15,983 bases of DNA from Lachnospiraceae bacterium (GCA_024689605.1 JAILDD010000158.1:1-15983), one strand, 5' to 3'. Shown: positions 1 through 7,831, counted from the first letter of the stretch. Notes: generated by a model from the letters alone, not told the origin. Numbers and translations: made by a program.

Positions 1-21
1 ATTGTTAACTATGCACAAAGT

Positions 22-1299
22 CTATTCATTTAAAAAATCCTGTACATCCTCTTCCGTCAGGTCTTCAGAAGGATCGGGTGGCAGCAAAAGCCCCTCATAT
101 ATCAGGTCACCCTCCGGATTGGTCAGGGCCTTGTCAAAGAAAGGATACATATCCGGCTCATTAACTTCCATCATCACACGCTGGTTTTTCTTGTTAATAT
201 AGGCTACGCTGTAAAAGAAGGCATACAAAAGTTTCTGCCTGACAACTCGTCTTTCATTTTCACGGGCATCCATATATTCTACCCGTCGAAGCCCTGAAGG
301 AAGCACATGGGATAAGATCATGGCCTTGGGAGAAACGGAATCCCCGAAATAGCATGAAGCCTTCTTGTCAATATATCCCTCCGGCAGGTCATTCCTTAAC
401 AGATAGCCATCATAGCCGTTCTTCTTTAAATATCTCGTATATATATTCACGAAATCCTTGTCCTTAACAGCTTCATAGCTTCCTGTCTGGGGCATTTTCT
501 CTATCACTTTAGGAGACAGCCCACCCGGGATGTCAAAAACATTCTCCGGAGCAAGGCCGGTAGTAAACTGGAAGTGCCATTTGTCCAGCCAGAAACAGAT
601 AACCTCTGACCACTCTGAGCTTATGGATATATCAGCAGTTACAGCAGCCGCGCCATACTTTTTTGCAAGATACAATACTTCTGAAAGAAGGGATCCCGCT
701 ATTTCCCTCTCCCTGTAATCTTCATCCACATACAGCCACTTGATGCGCAGTATCAGTTCCTTTCCAGTGGCATCTTTTTCCAGGTAGTATGCAAGAGCAC
801 CTGCTCCAAATACGCCCTTTTCGCCGCTGCGCATTGCTCCCAGGGCATTCAGCTTTCCAACCTTCACATCTTCAGCAGTGTCGGGAGACAGTACTGAAGT
901 AAAGTAATTCAGGTTTTCTTCCGTGATGCTGAGGGTAAAGGGACCGCAGACTTCCTCGAAATCCATTCTGAGATCTCTGGCACGCTGCAGCAGGGAAATT
1001 CCGTATGTTGACAAGGGATGGAATATAATAGCAATATGGTGCATGGTTGCGATTGCTGCCGCATAGAGCGGCTCCAGTTCAGCCCTGCCTTTTCCGGAAG
1101 ATATATACTTTTCTTTTTCTTTCGTGATCTGTTCTGATATACCTTCATATGCCGCAAAGAGCTGCCGGACATAATCCCTCAGCTCATCAGTATTGAGCTC
1201 TTCAATCTTTTTTTCAGCAGCATCCTCGCCCTTTCCCGGCTTCAGAGTACCGGCTTCCAGAAACCCGCCTATCAGATCACTGCTTATCGTTTTTGACAT
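22..1299 (-). CDS. GNAT-motif protein of 425 residues, function unknown
   Basis: The start ATG is preceded by GGGAGAAT at good spacing, and the frame ends in TAG. The protein is far longer than a simple acetyltransferase (about 150-180 residues). Residues 189-205 (LYVDEDYREREIAGSLL) resemble GNAT motif A, which binds the acetyl-CoA pyrophosphate, within a probable GNAT fold at roughly 120-265; the usual RxxGxG/A is degenerate (REREIAG). The N-terminal 115 residues look helical and the C-terminal 160 residues match nothing I know. The tail is acidic (DPSEDLTEEDVQDFLNE). It lies 21 bp after the 451-residue gene and is the last of four same-strand genes in view. Acyl transfer is an inference from one motif; the substrate is unknown and activity could be lost. 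Confidence 0.8.
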   Translation of the reverse strand: MSKTISSDLIGGFLEAGTLKPGKGEDAAEKKIEELNTDELRDYVRQLFAAYEGISEQITKEKEKYISSGKGRAELEPLYAAAIATMHHIAIIFHPLSTYGISLLQRARDLRMDFEEVCGPFTLSITEENLNYFTSVLSPDTAEDVKVGKLNALGAMRSGEKGVFGAGALAYYLEKDATGKELILRIKWLYVDEDYREREIAGSLLSEVLYLAKKYGAAAVTADISISSEWSEVICFWLDKWHFQFTTGLAPENVFDIPGGLSPKVIEKMPQTGSYEAVKDKDFVNIYTRYLKKNGYDGYLLRNDLPEGYIDKKASCYFGDSVSPKAMILSHVLPSGLRRVEYMDARENERRVVRQKLLYAFFYSVAYINKKNQRVMMEVNEPDMYPFFDKALTNPEGDLIYEGLLLPPDPSEDLTEEDVQDFLNE

Positions 1300-1320
1300 T
1301 TTTATTCTCCCTCATCCCCG

Positions 1321-2676
1321 TTATTTCTTCTTTGCCTTGCTTGTCTTTTTCTGCTTTTTCTCTTCTTTCACTTCTTCAATTTCTTTTTCCTCTTCTTCAT
1401 CTTCTTCATAATCGTAAAGATCATCCTCTTCACCGTTCAATTCAGCCCTGATGGCATCCATTTCGGCTTTTTCAAGATCATAATTTTTGCTTACTTTCTT
1501 CTTGCCTATCTTTGCGAATTCTTCTACCGATATAGTCTCGTTCTCGGAAACTTTTTCTTCTACGGTTTTCATCTTGCCGGTTTTAGGATCTTTCTGTTTA
1601 ATGATCCTGTACCATGAATTTTTGCCAGTTCCTTCTTCGTCGTTTTTTTCAAAGGAAACACGGTATTTTGTTTTTTCACCGTTTTCCTCAATCTCGACGG
1701 TTCCCTTCTTAGTATCAACTTTTACCCCGGGGATTTTCCTGAATTTTTCCAGATCTTTCGGTGATTCCAGAATATCACGGTTTAACACGGTCCGGCCAAC
1801 ACTTGTATAGTGATCACTCATGTTGTAGAACACCTTGAGGGATTTAAAATACATGGAACTGGGCTTCCATTTCCAGCCCATCCTTATGGACCTGCGCTCC
1901 GTGCTTCCGGTTATCTTTTTTTCAGCCGCGCGTACGCCTTCATTAATTGCCCAGACAGGTGCCATGAGCGCCGCTCCGGCAAGCCGGATGGGATTGTACA
2001 CAAGAAACGCAATCCCGCCGATGACACCGGAAGCAATCTTCTGTGCCAGGTTAGTACTATTATTAAGCTTCATGGCACTCTCATATTTATACGTTTCATC
2101 GCTATCATTATATATATAATCATCCTTATGCTGATCCAGGGACACCTGCAGATTATCCGCCATACCGGACACCTTTTCCTGCAGGGCTATTACCTGGTTA
2201 AGTCTCTCCAGCGCCTTACCCCTCTTGAAAAGGGAAAAACGCATAAAGCGGTATTTTTTACACGCTTTTATGATGTTTTTAAGGGCCTTCATTTCCGCAT
2301 ACTTGCCCTTTTTTTCATCCGAGGCATCATGATAGGCTTTTATGGCTTTCCTGAGGGCAAGCATCCTGTCACTGTCACCATCCTGTTTATATGCGAAGCA
2401 CTTCTCAAGGCCAATGAACCTGTTTTCCTCCGGAGCCTGTTTACTAAGCACCTGGGGCTGCTCTTCCTTGACCGTGCTCTTAGTCACAACCTCGCTTTTA
2501 TTTGCCTGGATCATATCCTCCGCAGTTTTGTTTAAGTCCAGCTCATCCTCGGACATTGTGCGGTTGATGCTTGCGTAATCAGACAATAAATCACTTTGCA
2601 CCTCCTGGGTCTTGTTTAGAGATGAATCCGAAAATAGCTGCTTATTCTGTTGCTGCTGCTTCTGCTGAAAATCCAT
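1321..2676 (-). CDS. Hypothetical protein with hydrophobic centre and charged tail
   Basis: I do not recognise this 451-residue protein. The ATG follows a strong AAAGGAGAG site. The N-terminus is low complexity and Gln-rich (residues 4-13), followed by an acidic, probably disordered stretch to about residue 85. Residues 100-180 are Lys-rich and helical. Residues 217-245 (from GVIGGIAFLVYNPIRLAG) are hydrophobic and could be one or two membrane-associated helices or a glycine-rich amphipathic hairpin. Residues 300-395 look like a beta-rich soluble region. The C-terminus switches from an acidic run (DDLYDYEEDEEEE) to a Lys-rich end (KKTSKAKKK). It sits between the PlsC-like gene (75 bp away) and the GNAT-motif gene (21 bp away), so co-transcription is likely. 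Membrane association is inferred, and no enzymatic motif is visible. Confidence 0.75.
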   Translation of the reverse strand: MDFQQKQQQQNKQLFSDSSLNKTQEVQSDLLSDYASINRTMSEDELDLNKTAEDMIQANKSEVVTKSTVKEEQPQVLSKQAPEENRFIGLEKCFAYKQDGDSDRMLALRKAIKAYHDASDEKKGKYAEMKALKNIIKACKKYRFMRFSLFKRGKALERLNQVIALQEKVSGMADNLQVSLDQHKDDYIYNDSDETYKYESAMKLNNSTNLAQKIASGVIGGIAFLVYNPIRLAGAALMAPVWAINEGVRAAEKKITGSTERRSIRMGWKWKPSSMYFKSLKVFYNMSDHYTSVGRTVLNRDILESPKDLEKFRKIPGVKVDTKKGTVEIEENGEKTKYRVSFEKNDEEGTGKNSWYRIIKQKDPKTGKMKTVEEKVSENETISVEEFAKIGKKKVSKNYDLEKAEMDAIRAELNGEEDDLYDYEEDEEEEKEIEEVKEEKKQKKTSKAKKK

Positions 2677-2751
2677 TTTCCCACTCTCCTTTCAGGGCCG
2701 AGACTGTACTCCCTCTTAATCATAACCCATCATCTGTACCCAAATCATACC

Positions 2752-3507
2752 CTAAAATGCACGCTGGCTTATGGGTTTCCGGTGCTTTTCACACAGCACC
2801 GGCTTCCTGTCCGCCGGATCTTTTATGGAGTCCCTGAGGGCAAGCTCGCTTTCAAGCCATAACTTCCCAAAATCTTCCTTATCCGCACATACTATAGGCT
2901 CACCGAAGACTATCCTTGTTGGATGTCCTGTGGAAACCTGCTCGCAGTATACCGGGATCACTGGGGCAGATGCCTTCTGTGCAACTATCCATGCCCCTAT
3001 TGCAATATCCTCAGGCATTGTAATATCTATATCAGCTATGGTCTGCTGCACGAAAATATTAACCACGCCATCAGCCGAAGCATTCAGATGGTCAACGCAT
3101 CCCCTTAAAACCTTCATGCCGCTTGACTTATCTGTCCTTACCACACTGATCAGCGAACAGATCTTTTCCAACAGCCTGTTTAGGTTCGGATTTGAAACCC
3201 AGTCACTCTTTGCGACCACCAGCACATTCGGGACAATCGTACCGAATATGGGCCCGTCAAACTCACTGATATGGTTCGGAGCAAAGACATATTTGCCGTG
3301 CTCATAGTTGCCCCTGTTGATGAGTTCAATATTGAAGACCTTGCATATGCCTTCGAAAAAACCTGCCCTGGTCTCCGGATCAAGGCCCTGCTGCCTTATG
3401 ATCCTGTTTAACTGCTCTATTAATTCCACAGCCTGGTCGGTTGTGTAACTATCAACACCGCCGTATTCCTTTATAAGCGCATTAAGCTTTTCTATTTCCT
3501 TATCCAT
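2752..3507 (-). CDS. PlsC-like lysophospholipid acyltransferase family protein
   Basis: This is a 251-residue protein of the glycerophospholipid acyltransferase (LPLAT/PlsC) superfamily, which moves acyl groups onto lysophosphatidate or related acceptors at the membrane. The HX4D catalytic motif is present at residues 79-84 (NHISEFDGP), with R124 (VVRTD) as the likely block II arginine and APVIPV at 181-186 as block IV. Block III, normally FPEGTR, reads FVQQT at 152-156, so the usual acceptor-binding Glu-Gly is missing. No N-terminal membrane helix is visible; instead there is a helical extension of about 65 residues before the domain. The start is supported by TAGGAGCATAAAATG. It lies between the DUF6062-type gene and the 451-residue gene. 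The fold is fairly sure, but the substrate is not. Confidence 0.82.
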   Translation of the reverse strand: MDKEIEKLNALIKEYGGVDSYTTDQAVELIEQLNRIIRQQGLDPETRAGFFEGICKVFNIELINRGNYEHGKYVFAPNHISEFDGPIFGTIVPNVLVVAKSDWVSNPNLNRLLEKICSLISVVRTDKSSGMKVLRGCVDHLNASADGVVNIFVQQTIADIDITMPEDIAIGAWIVAQKASAPVIPVYCEQVSTGHPTRIVFGEPIVCADKEDFGKLWLESELALRDSIKDPADRKPVLCEKHRKPISQRAF

Positions 3508-3528
3508 TTTATGCTCCTATTTTTTATA

Positions 3529-3608
3529 TGATTAACTCGTCCCAAGTATCATTTTCTCTCACTGCAAGCAAGCTTGCGTGTGAGAAAGTACTTTCGGCTG
3601 GTGAATCA
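3529..3608. repeat. Intergenic hairpin repeat, copy 1 (short form)
   Basis: Positions 3552-3608 match 4506-4562 with only three differences in 57 bp. The core folds as TCTCAC(T)GCAAG / CTTGC(GT)GTGAGA with a four-base loop. The 12-bp palindrome GAAAGTACTTTC follows directly. The ends resemble short inverted repeats: TGATTAAC at 3529-3536 and GTGAATCA at 3601-3608. Compared with copy 2, this form lacks about 86 bp of the left half. It overlaps the stop codon of the DUF6062-type gene (3606-3608). Confidence 0.75.
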
Positions 3609-4364
3609 CTTCTTCATCTTATAAGCCGGATCGGCAGGAAAGCCGCCCTTAAGTTTCTGCATTCCGCGCTGAACGGCATCCCTGGAATTCTTCCAGTCCG
3701 CATCATTATTGCGGTAGTCAAACTTCTCGATGAGCCAGTTCACATCCTCCTGCATGCGGTCAAAGTTTTCCGTCATCAGGGGAATGGTTTCAGCATAGAA
3801 CTTCTGCAGGTTGTCGCTGCTAAGCTTTTCATCTGCAGCCTCGCACAGATCCGCATAATGAGTAAGGCAGAAGCCCTTACCCTTCTTAACCTTCTCTCTG
3901 AAAGCCTCGTCCTGGACATAGAGAACAAAGAAAGTATCTATGTATCTGGCATATATTTCTTTTATGTGATTACAGATATAGCAGTTCTCTTCCCTGGCCC
4001 TGGCCATGGAAACTATGGCATTGCTGCTCTTCTTTCCCTTAAGCTTATCCGTAAAGGAAAGCTTATTGGGCTTGAAGCCGTTCGCTGCCTTGGCAAAATC
4101 CTTACGCATCTTCATATAATGGGTCTTCAGGATCCAGCCGTTTCCCAGAGTATTTCCGTATTCGAACATTTTCTTGAAATGCTCACGGCAGAATCCCTGG
4201 TTATCCGTAAGTTCCCTTACATCCGATTCCATATAAGAAGCACAGGATCCCAGCACAAAATCCATGGTCTCCATTTCAAGGGAGCGTTCCACATTGCACA
4301 GGGGGCATTCGCCGCCTTCGTCTATGGCGTCATTCAATGGAATGGTGTAGAGTTTTTCTTTCAT
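3606..4364 (-). CDS. DUF6062-type cysteine-motif protein
   Basis: The 252-residue protein resembles the uncharacterised DUF6062 family of Firmicutes, judged from its opening MKEKLYTIPLNDA followed by a Cys motif. It holds two similar cysteine/histidine modules: CPLC at 20-23 with CREH at 59-62, and CYIC at 128-131 with CLTH at 166-169. Each pairs a CxxC with a later CxxH about 36 residues downstream, as expected for two duplicated zinc or metal sites. The rest looks helical and soluble, with no signal peptide. The start has AGGAGATC seven bases upstream. It is the first gene of the leftward group, and a copy of an intergenic repeat lies on each side. The stop codon lies inside the downstream repeat copy. 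Function is unknown; metal binding is inferred from the motifs. Confidence 0.85.
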   Translation of the reverse strand: MKEKLYTIPLNDAIDEGGECPLCNVERSLEMETMDFVLGSCASYMESDVRELTDNQGFCREHFKKMFEYGNTLGNGWILKTHYMKMRKDFAKAANGFKPNKLSFTDKLKGKKSSNAIVSMARAREENCYICNHIKEIYARYIDTFFVLYVQDEAFREKVKKGKGFCLTHYADLCEAADEKLSSDNLQKFYAETIPLMTENFDRMQEDVNWLIEKFDYRNNDADWKNSRDAVQRGMQKLKGGFPADPAYKMKK

Positions 4365-4396
4365 TGCTGATCTCCTGTTGATGCTTCACCCATTTA

Positions 4397-4562
4397 TGAT
4401 TCACACGGATTGTTCCGTGCTACGCACTCCCACAATCCTACCCACATTCGGACTTCTGTGGAGCTTACGCCCCACTCGCCCTCATGCGGGTGGCGCCTCC
4501 AGTACTTTTCTCCCACTGTAAGCAAGCTTGCGTGTGAGAAAGTACTTTCGGCTAGTGAATCA
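4397..4562. repeat. Intergenic hairpin repeat, copy 2 (long form, MITE-like)
   Basis: This 166-bp non-coding block is bounded by perfect 8-bp inverted ends, TGATTCAC (4397-4404) and GTGAATCA (4555-4562). It is a string of hairpins: CACGGA/TCCGTG (4404-4419), CCACA/TGTGG, CCACTCGC/GCGGGTGG around a CCTCAT loop, and a long final hairpin, AGTACTTTTCTC to GAGAAAGTACT (4501-4545). The final 57 bp are nearly identical to copy 1. I see no convincing target-site duplication. It could be a small non-autonomous element or a REP-like repeat family; which one cannot be told from two copies. Confidence 0.65.
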
Positions 4563-4592
4563 TATTATACTCATTATACACTAAACTCTGAA

Positions 4593-4625
4593 GGGTTTGA
4601 ATTTAACCCCAAAAATCATTATAAT
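4593..4625 (+). promoter_or_regulatory. Candidate sigma-A promoter with inverted repeat at -35
   Basis: TTGAAT (4597-4602) and TATAAT (4620-4625) are separated by exactly 17 bp, a good housekeeping promoter for the membrane protein-hypC-hypD operon. An inverted repeat GGGTT-N7-AACCC (4593-4609) covers the -35 box and could be an operator. The leader would be about 155 nt. I see no known riboswitch in 4632-4786. Confidence 0.5.
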
Positions 4626-4786
4626 TTACTAAAACTGCCTTTATTTTTTTCTGAAAGGATCCGTTCCGAAAGTGGACAGCCATTTCACAAACTATGTTTT
4701 TCGGCCGACGATATAGAAGAACTGGGCCATTCCGGCGGACGAAATTCATTTATATACAGTAGCTACTCAAGAGGTGAATATACATC

Positions 4787-5425
4787 ATGGAAAATCGAAA
4801 ATACAACAATGTCGTAATGCTTATTGCAGTATTCCTTTCAGTACTGTCACTATTCTCGCTTATTCCGGGAGTTCTCGCAGTTATAGGAAATCCTGCACAT
4901 ATAATTGATTTTCTGTGGTCAATGCTTATTTCAGTGCTATTGATTGCCACCAGTGCCCTTCTGATGAAAACGCGGATACCGGCCTTTGTTCCTATGTTAT
5001 TTCATCTCATCACTGTGACAATATCGCAGGTATTCATATTGTACAGTTTGATCAAGTCCGATATCGGAGCACAGATATTGAGATTTCAGGGTGTCAGGCT
5101 TTTAACCATCGGACTGGTTTTAATGATTACGGTATGCGTTGGTGTTTCGTCTTTCTATAACGGAACGGCCGGAAAGATTACTTCAGTGGCAGGTATTGTA
5201 CTTTCGATATTGTATATTGCTACAAAAATTCTTACCATTGAATCAATTTTGCCTTATATGGGCGGCAGTCTTAGCAGCTTAGCTGACCTGTCCTATCACG
5301 GTGAACAGGGCGAAATTTCATACAGTGTAATAACTAATGTAAGTCAGATACTGTTTATGGTGACATATGTTACTATTTTTATCGGGAACTTTATAGCAAT
5401 ATCTCAAAACAAAGAACAGGAGTAA
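4787..5425 (+). CDS. Six-helix integral membrane protein, function unknown
   Basis: The 212-residue protein has about six hydrophobic helices, at roughly residues 8-31, 41-58, 66-87, 101-120, 127-149 and 184-205. A longer hydrophilic loop between the last two (SSLADLSYHGEQGEIS) is probably on one face of the membrane. The N-terminus MENRKYNN is short and polar. I recognise no transporter or enzyme motif. The start has AGAGGTGA at good spacing. The gene ends three bases before hypC, and the hypC ribosome site AGGAG lies inside its last codons, so translation of the two is probably coupled. Its position suggests a link to hydrogenase or redox biology, but that rests only on gene order. Confidence 0.78.
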   Translation: MENRKYNNVVMLIAVFLSVLSLFSLIPGVLAVIGNPAHIIDFLWSMLISVLLIATSALLMKTRIPAFVPMLFHLITVTISQVFILYSLIKSDIGAQILRFQGVRLLTIGLVLMITVCVGVSSFYNGTAGKITSVAGIVLSILYIATKILTIESILPYMGGSLSSLADLSYHGEQGEISYSVITNVSQILFMVTYVTIFIGNFIAISQNKEQE

Positions 5426-5428
5426 ATT

Positions 5429-5647
5429 ATGTGTGTAGCAAATACCGGAAAAGTTGTTTCTATAAATAAAGAAAAGAATACCGCAAGCGTGGATTTCCAC
5501 GGCAGCATCATCGAGGCCCGCACGGGACTTATGGATGTGGAGGAAGGCGAGCTTGTGCTTGTACACGCAGGCTGCATCCTGCAGAAAGTATCTGATGAGA
5601 GATACAACGAGTGGATAAAACTGGCAGAAGAGATGGGTGAAGAGTGA
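5429..5647 (+). CDS. hypC: HypC/HupF family hydrogenase maturation chaperone
   Basis: The 72-residue protein begins MCVANTGKVV, where Cys2 is the invariant HypC residue exposed after removal of Met1. The rest fits the family: a small beta-barrel with GSIIEARTGLMDVEEGELVLVHAGCILQKVS, close to the conserved GDYVLVHAGFAIxKxxxxE region, and the usual length of 70-90 residues. HypC carries the Fe(CN)2CO group with HypD and hands it to the large subunit of NiFe hydrogenases in the cytoplasm. Its ribosome site AGGAG overlaps the end of the membrane protein gene. Its TGA is immediately followed by the hypD ATG, which supports stoichiometric production of the HypC-HypD complex. Confidence 0.95.
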   Translation: MCVANTGKVVSINKEKNTASVDFHGSIIEARTGLMDVEEGELVLVHAGCILQKVSDERYNEWIKLAEEMGEE

Positions 5648-6709
5648 ATGGGTACTTGTACTATAAGAAAAGCTATGGGAAAACTACTTGATATAACTGA
5701 TTTTTTGAAAAGTTACGACGGTCCGGAGATCCGTATTATGGAGATCTGCGGCAGCCATACCGGAGCTATCGCAAAGAACGGAATCCCCGGTATGCTGTCT
5801 GAAAAGATAAGGCTGATCTCAGGACCCGGCTGTCCAGTGTGCGTTACCCCCAGTGCCTATATCGACAGGCTGATAGAGATTGCCCGGTCAGATAAACACA
5901 CAGTAGTCACTTTCGGGGATCTGCTGAGAGTCCCCGGCAGCAGGTGCTCACTTCAGGAAGCAGCGGAAGCTTCCTATAAAATGGTATACTCCCCGCTTGA
6001 TATCATAGAGCTTGCAAAGGCCGAGCCGTACCGGACCTTTGTCTTTGCGGCTATCGGCTTTGAGACTACGACACCTGTGTATGCCCTGCTTATGCAGACC
6101 GTGATCGAAAAAAAAATACAAAATGTGAAGATCCTGACCGCCCTTAAGACCATGCCGGAGGTGGTAGACCTGCTGTGTTCTTCCGGTGCAGGCATAGATG
6201 CTTTCATTGCTCCGGGACATGTATGCGTAGTTACCGGAAGCGACATTTTTAAACCCGCTGCAGGAAAATACAGCCTGCCCTTTGTGGTATCCGGCTTTGA
6301 AGCAGAAGACCTGCTGAGCACCCTGTATCTTCTGGTAAAGAACAGGGGCAATGGCGTTGTCATAAACAACTACCCCACAGTAGTAAGTACAGAAGGAAAT
6401 AAAAAAGCTCAGGAACTTATCGATAAGTACTTTGAAAAAATAGACGCCGTGTGGCGTGGCATCGGAAACGTGCCTATGTCCGGAAGATGCCTGCGTGAAG
6501 AATATTCGGAGTTTGATGCAGGTAGCAGAGGACTTGACCATGATGAAAAAAGGAACAAAGCCTGCAGCTGCGACAAAGTGATCATGGGGAAGCTCAGTCC
6601 GGATCAGTGTCCCCTCTTCGGGAAAGTCTGCACACCCTCCACTCCCCAGGGAGCCTGCATGGTATCCCCGGAAGGAAGCTGCAGCACCTGCTATGAATAT
6701 GGAAGTTAA
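5648..6709 (+). CDS. hypD: HypD hydrogenase maturation iron-sulfur protein
   Basis: The 353-residue protein is full length for HypD, the scaffold on which the Fe(CN)2CO cofactor of NiFe hydrogenases is built. It keeps the family motifs: EICGSHT at 32-38 (C34, H37), GPGCPVCVTP at 59-68 (C62, C65), GFETTTP at 137-143, and IAPGHVC at 187-193. A C-terminal cluster of cysteines (C306, C308, C321, C328, C337, C345, C348) contains the [4Fe-4S] ligands. The ATG directly abuts the hypC stop. Codon 10 is another Met (5675) but has a poorer ribosome site. No hypA, hypB, hypE, hypF or hydrogenase gene lies downstream: the frame is followed by 180 bp of non-coding DNA and then the AmrS-like gene. Confidence 0.95.
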   Translation: MGTCTIRKAMGKLLDITDFLKSYDGPEIRIMEICGSHTGAIAKNGIPGMLSEKIRLISGPGCPVCVTPSAYIDRLIEIARSDKHTVVTFGDLLRVPGSRCSLQEAAEASYKMVYSPLDIIELAKAEPYRTFVFAAIGFETTTPVYALLMQTVIEKKIQNVKILTALKTMPEVVDLLCSSGAGIDAFIAPGHVCVVTGSDIFKPAAGKYSLPFVVSGFEAEDLLSTLYLLVKNRGNGVVINNYPTVVSTEGNKKAQELIDKYFEKIDAVWRGIGNVPMSGRCLREEYSEFDAGSRGLDHDEKRNKACSCDKVIMGKLSPDQCPLFGKVCTPSTPQGACMVSPEGSCSTCYEYGS

Positions 6710-6763
6710 CTGTTCAAAATATTCCGAAGCACTTGCTACAGTAACCTTAATAACCGACAGTTT

Positions 6764-6794
6764 TTGAACTATCCCATTATCGTTTTATTACAAT
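6764..6794 (+). promoter_or_regulatory. Weak candidate promoter for the AmrS-like gene
   Basis: TTGAAC (6764-6769) is followed by TATTAC (6786-6791) at 16 bp or TACAAT (6789-6794) at 19 bp. Either gives a plausible housekeeping promoter in the gap after hypD. GTTCAAAA at 6712-6719 and TTTTGAAC at 6762-6769 form a loose AT-rich inverted repeat over a 42-bp loop, too weak for me to call a terminator. Confidence 0.3.
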
Positions 6795-6888
6795 ACATCA
6801 GACTGTCATTTAGGAAAAAACGTAAAGAGTTTTGTCCTTTGCTGTACAACAAGCTTTAAAACACCTGCGTAATATAAATCTTAAACAT

Positions 6889-7749
6889 ATGACGGATAAC
6901 TCTACAAACAACCAAAACCACACCACCCTCACCTGCGATGTGTGTCCGCACTACTGCCGGATACCGACAGGCGGATACGGCAGGTGCAGGGCACGGCTTA
7001 ATAATGGCGAAAAGATAGTCTGTGCAAACTATGGGAAGCTCACTTCCATAGCCCTTGACCCCATCGAGAAAAAACCTTTGGCATGCTTCTATCCCGGCAG
7101 CATGGTGCTGTCTGTGGGAAGCTATGGCTGCAACCTCTCCTGCCCGTTCTGCCAGAATTATGAGATTGCCGCCGCAGGGGAATCCGACTTCCGCAGACTC
7201 TACGAAGTAACTCCCGAAAAGCTCTGCGCCCTGGCCATGCAGGAAAAACCCTCCGGAAATATCGGCGTTGCATATACATATAATGAAGCCCTGGTGGGAT
7301 ATGAGTATGTGAGGGACTGCTCGATGCTGGTTCATGCAGCCGGAATGAAGAACGTGCTGGTAACAAACGGCACTGCAGAGCCGCATATACTGGAAGAGAT
7401 CCTTCCGTATATTGACGCCATGAATATAGACCTTAAGGGATTCAGCGCCGAGATTTATGAAAAACTTGGCGGCGACTTTGAAACCGTTAAGAATTTCATA
7501 AAACGTTCAGCAGAGAACTGCCATGTGGAACTCACCACCCTGATCGTGCCCGGCTTAAACGACTCCCCGGAGGATATGAAAAAAGAAGCAGAGTGGATAG
7601 CAGACATCGATCCCACTATCCCCCTGCATATCACCAGATATTTCCCACGCTATAAAATGCACGAAACGTCAACGGATATATCGGTTCTAAGAACGCTTAA
7701 ATCTGTAGCCGAAGAAAGCCTAACAAATGTATTTCTAGGGAATGTATAG
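6889..7749 (+). CDS. amrS: AmrS-like radical SAM protein (AmmeMemoRadiSam type)
   Basis: With the ATG start this is a 286-residue radical SAM enzyme. The cluster motif CNLSCPFC (C81, C85, C88) binds the [4Fe-4S] and S-adenosylmethionine. Upstream lies the family's N-terminal cysteine block CDVCPHYC (C16, C19, C23) plus C33. VTNGT, MNIDLKGF, IVPGLNDS and HITRYFPRY are typical of AmrS and the related PflA-like activases. The usual partners, AmrA (AMMECR1) and AmrB (Memo), are not in the window. The reaction is not established from sequence. The start is uncertain: the frame extends to a TTG at 6832 preceded by AAAGAG, and neither start has a clear AGGAG. I prefer the ATG because it sits 13-15 residues before the first conserved cysteines. 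Confidence 0.88.
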   Translation: MTDNSTNNQNHTTLTCDVCPHYCRIPTGGYGRCRARLNNGEKIVCANYGKLTSIALDPIEKKPLACFYPGSMVLSVGSYGCNLSCPFCQNYEIAAAGESDFRRLYEVTPEKLCALAMQEKPSGNIGVAYTYNEALVGYEYVRDCSMLVHAAGMKNVLVTNGTAEPHILEEILPYIDAMNIDLKGFSAEIYEKLGGDFETVKNFIKRSAENCHVELTTLIVPGLNDSPEDMKKEAEWIADIDPTIPLHITRYFPRYKMHETSTDISVLRTLKSVAEESLTNVFLGNV

Positions 7750-7831
7750 GTGAGTTAAAACTTCCCACTCACGAGTCTGGTTAGAACGACACTCGCAATT
7801 GCACCGGAACAATCACGATGCGGTTTTGAGT

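Noticed and set aside
1810..2535. 241-residue plus-strand frame
   Set aside because: Antisense to the 451-residue minus-strand gene, which has a strong ribosome site and fits the operon.
3528..4370. 280-residue plus-strand frame
   Set aside because: Antisense to the DUF6062-type gene, whose paired CxxC and CxxH motifs mark it as real. The frame also runs through the hairpin repeat.
6711..6770. Terminator after hypD
   Set aside because: GTTCAAAA/TTTTGAAC is AT-rich with a 42-nt loop and no following T-tract, so it is too weak to call.
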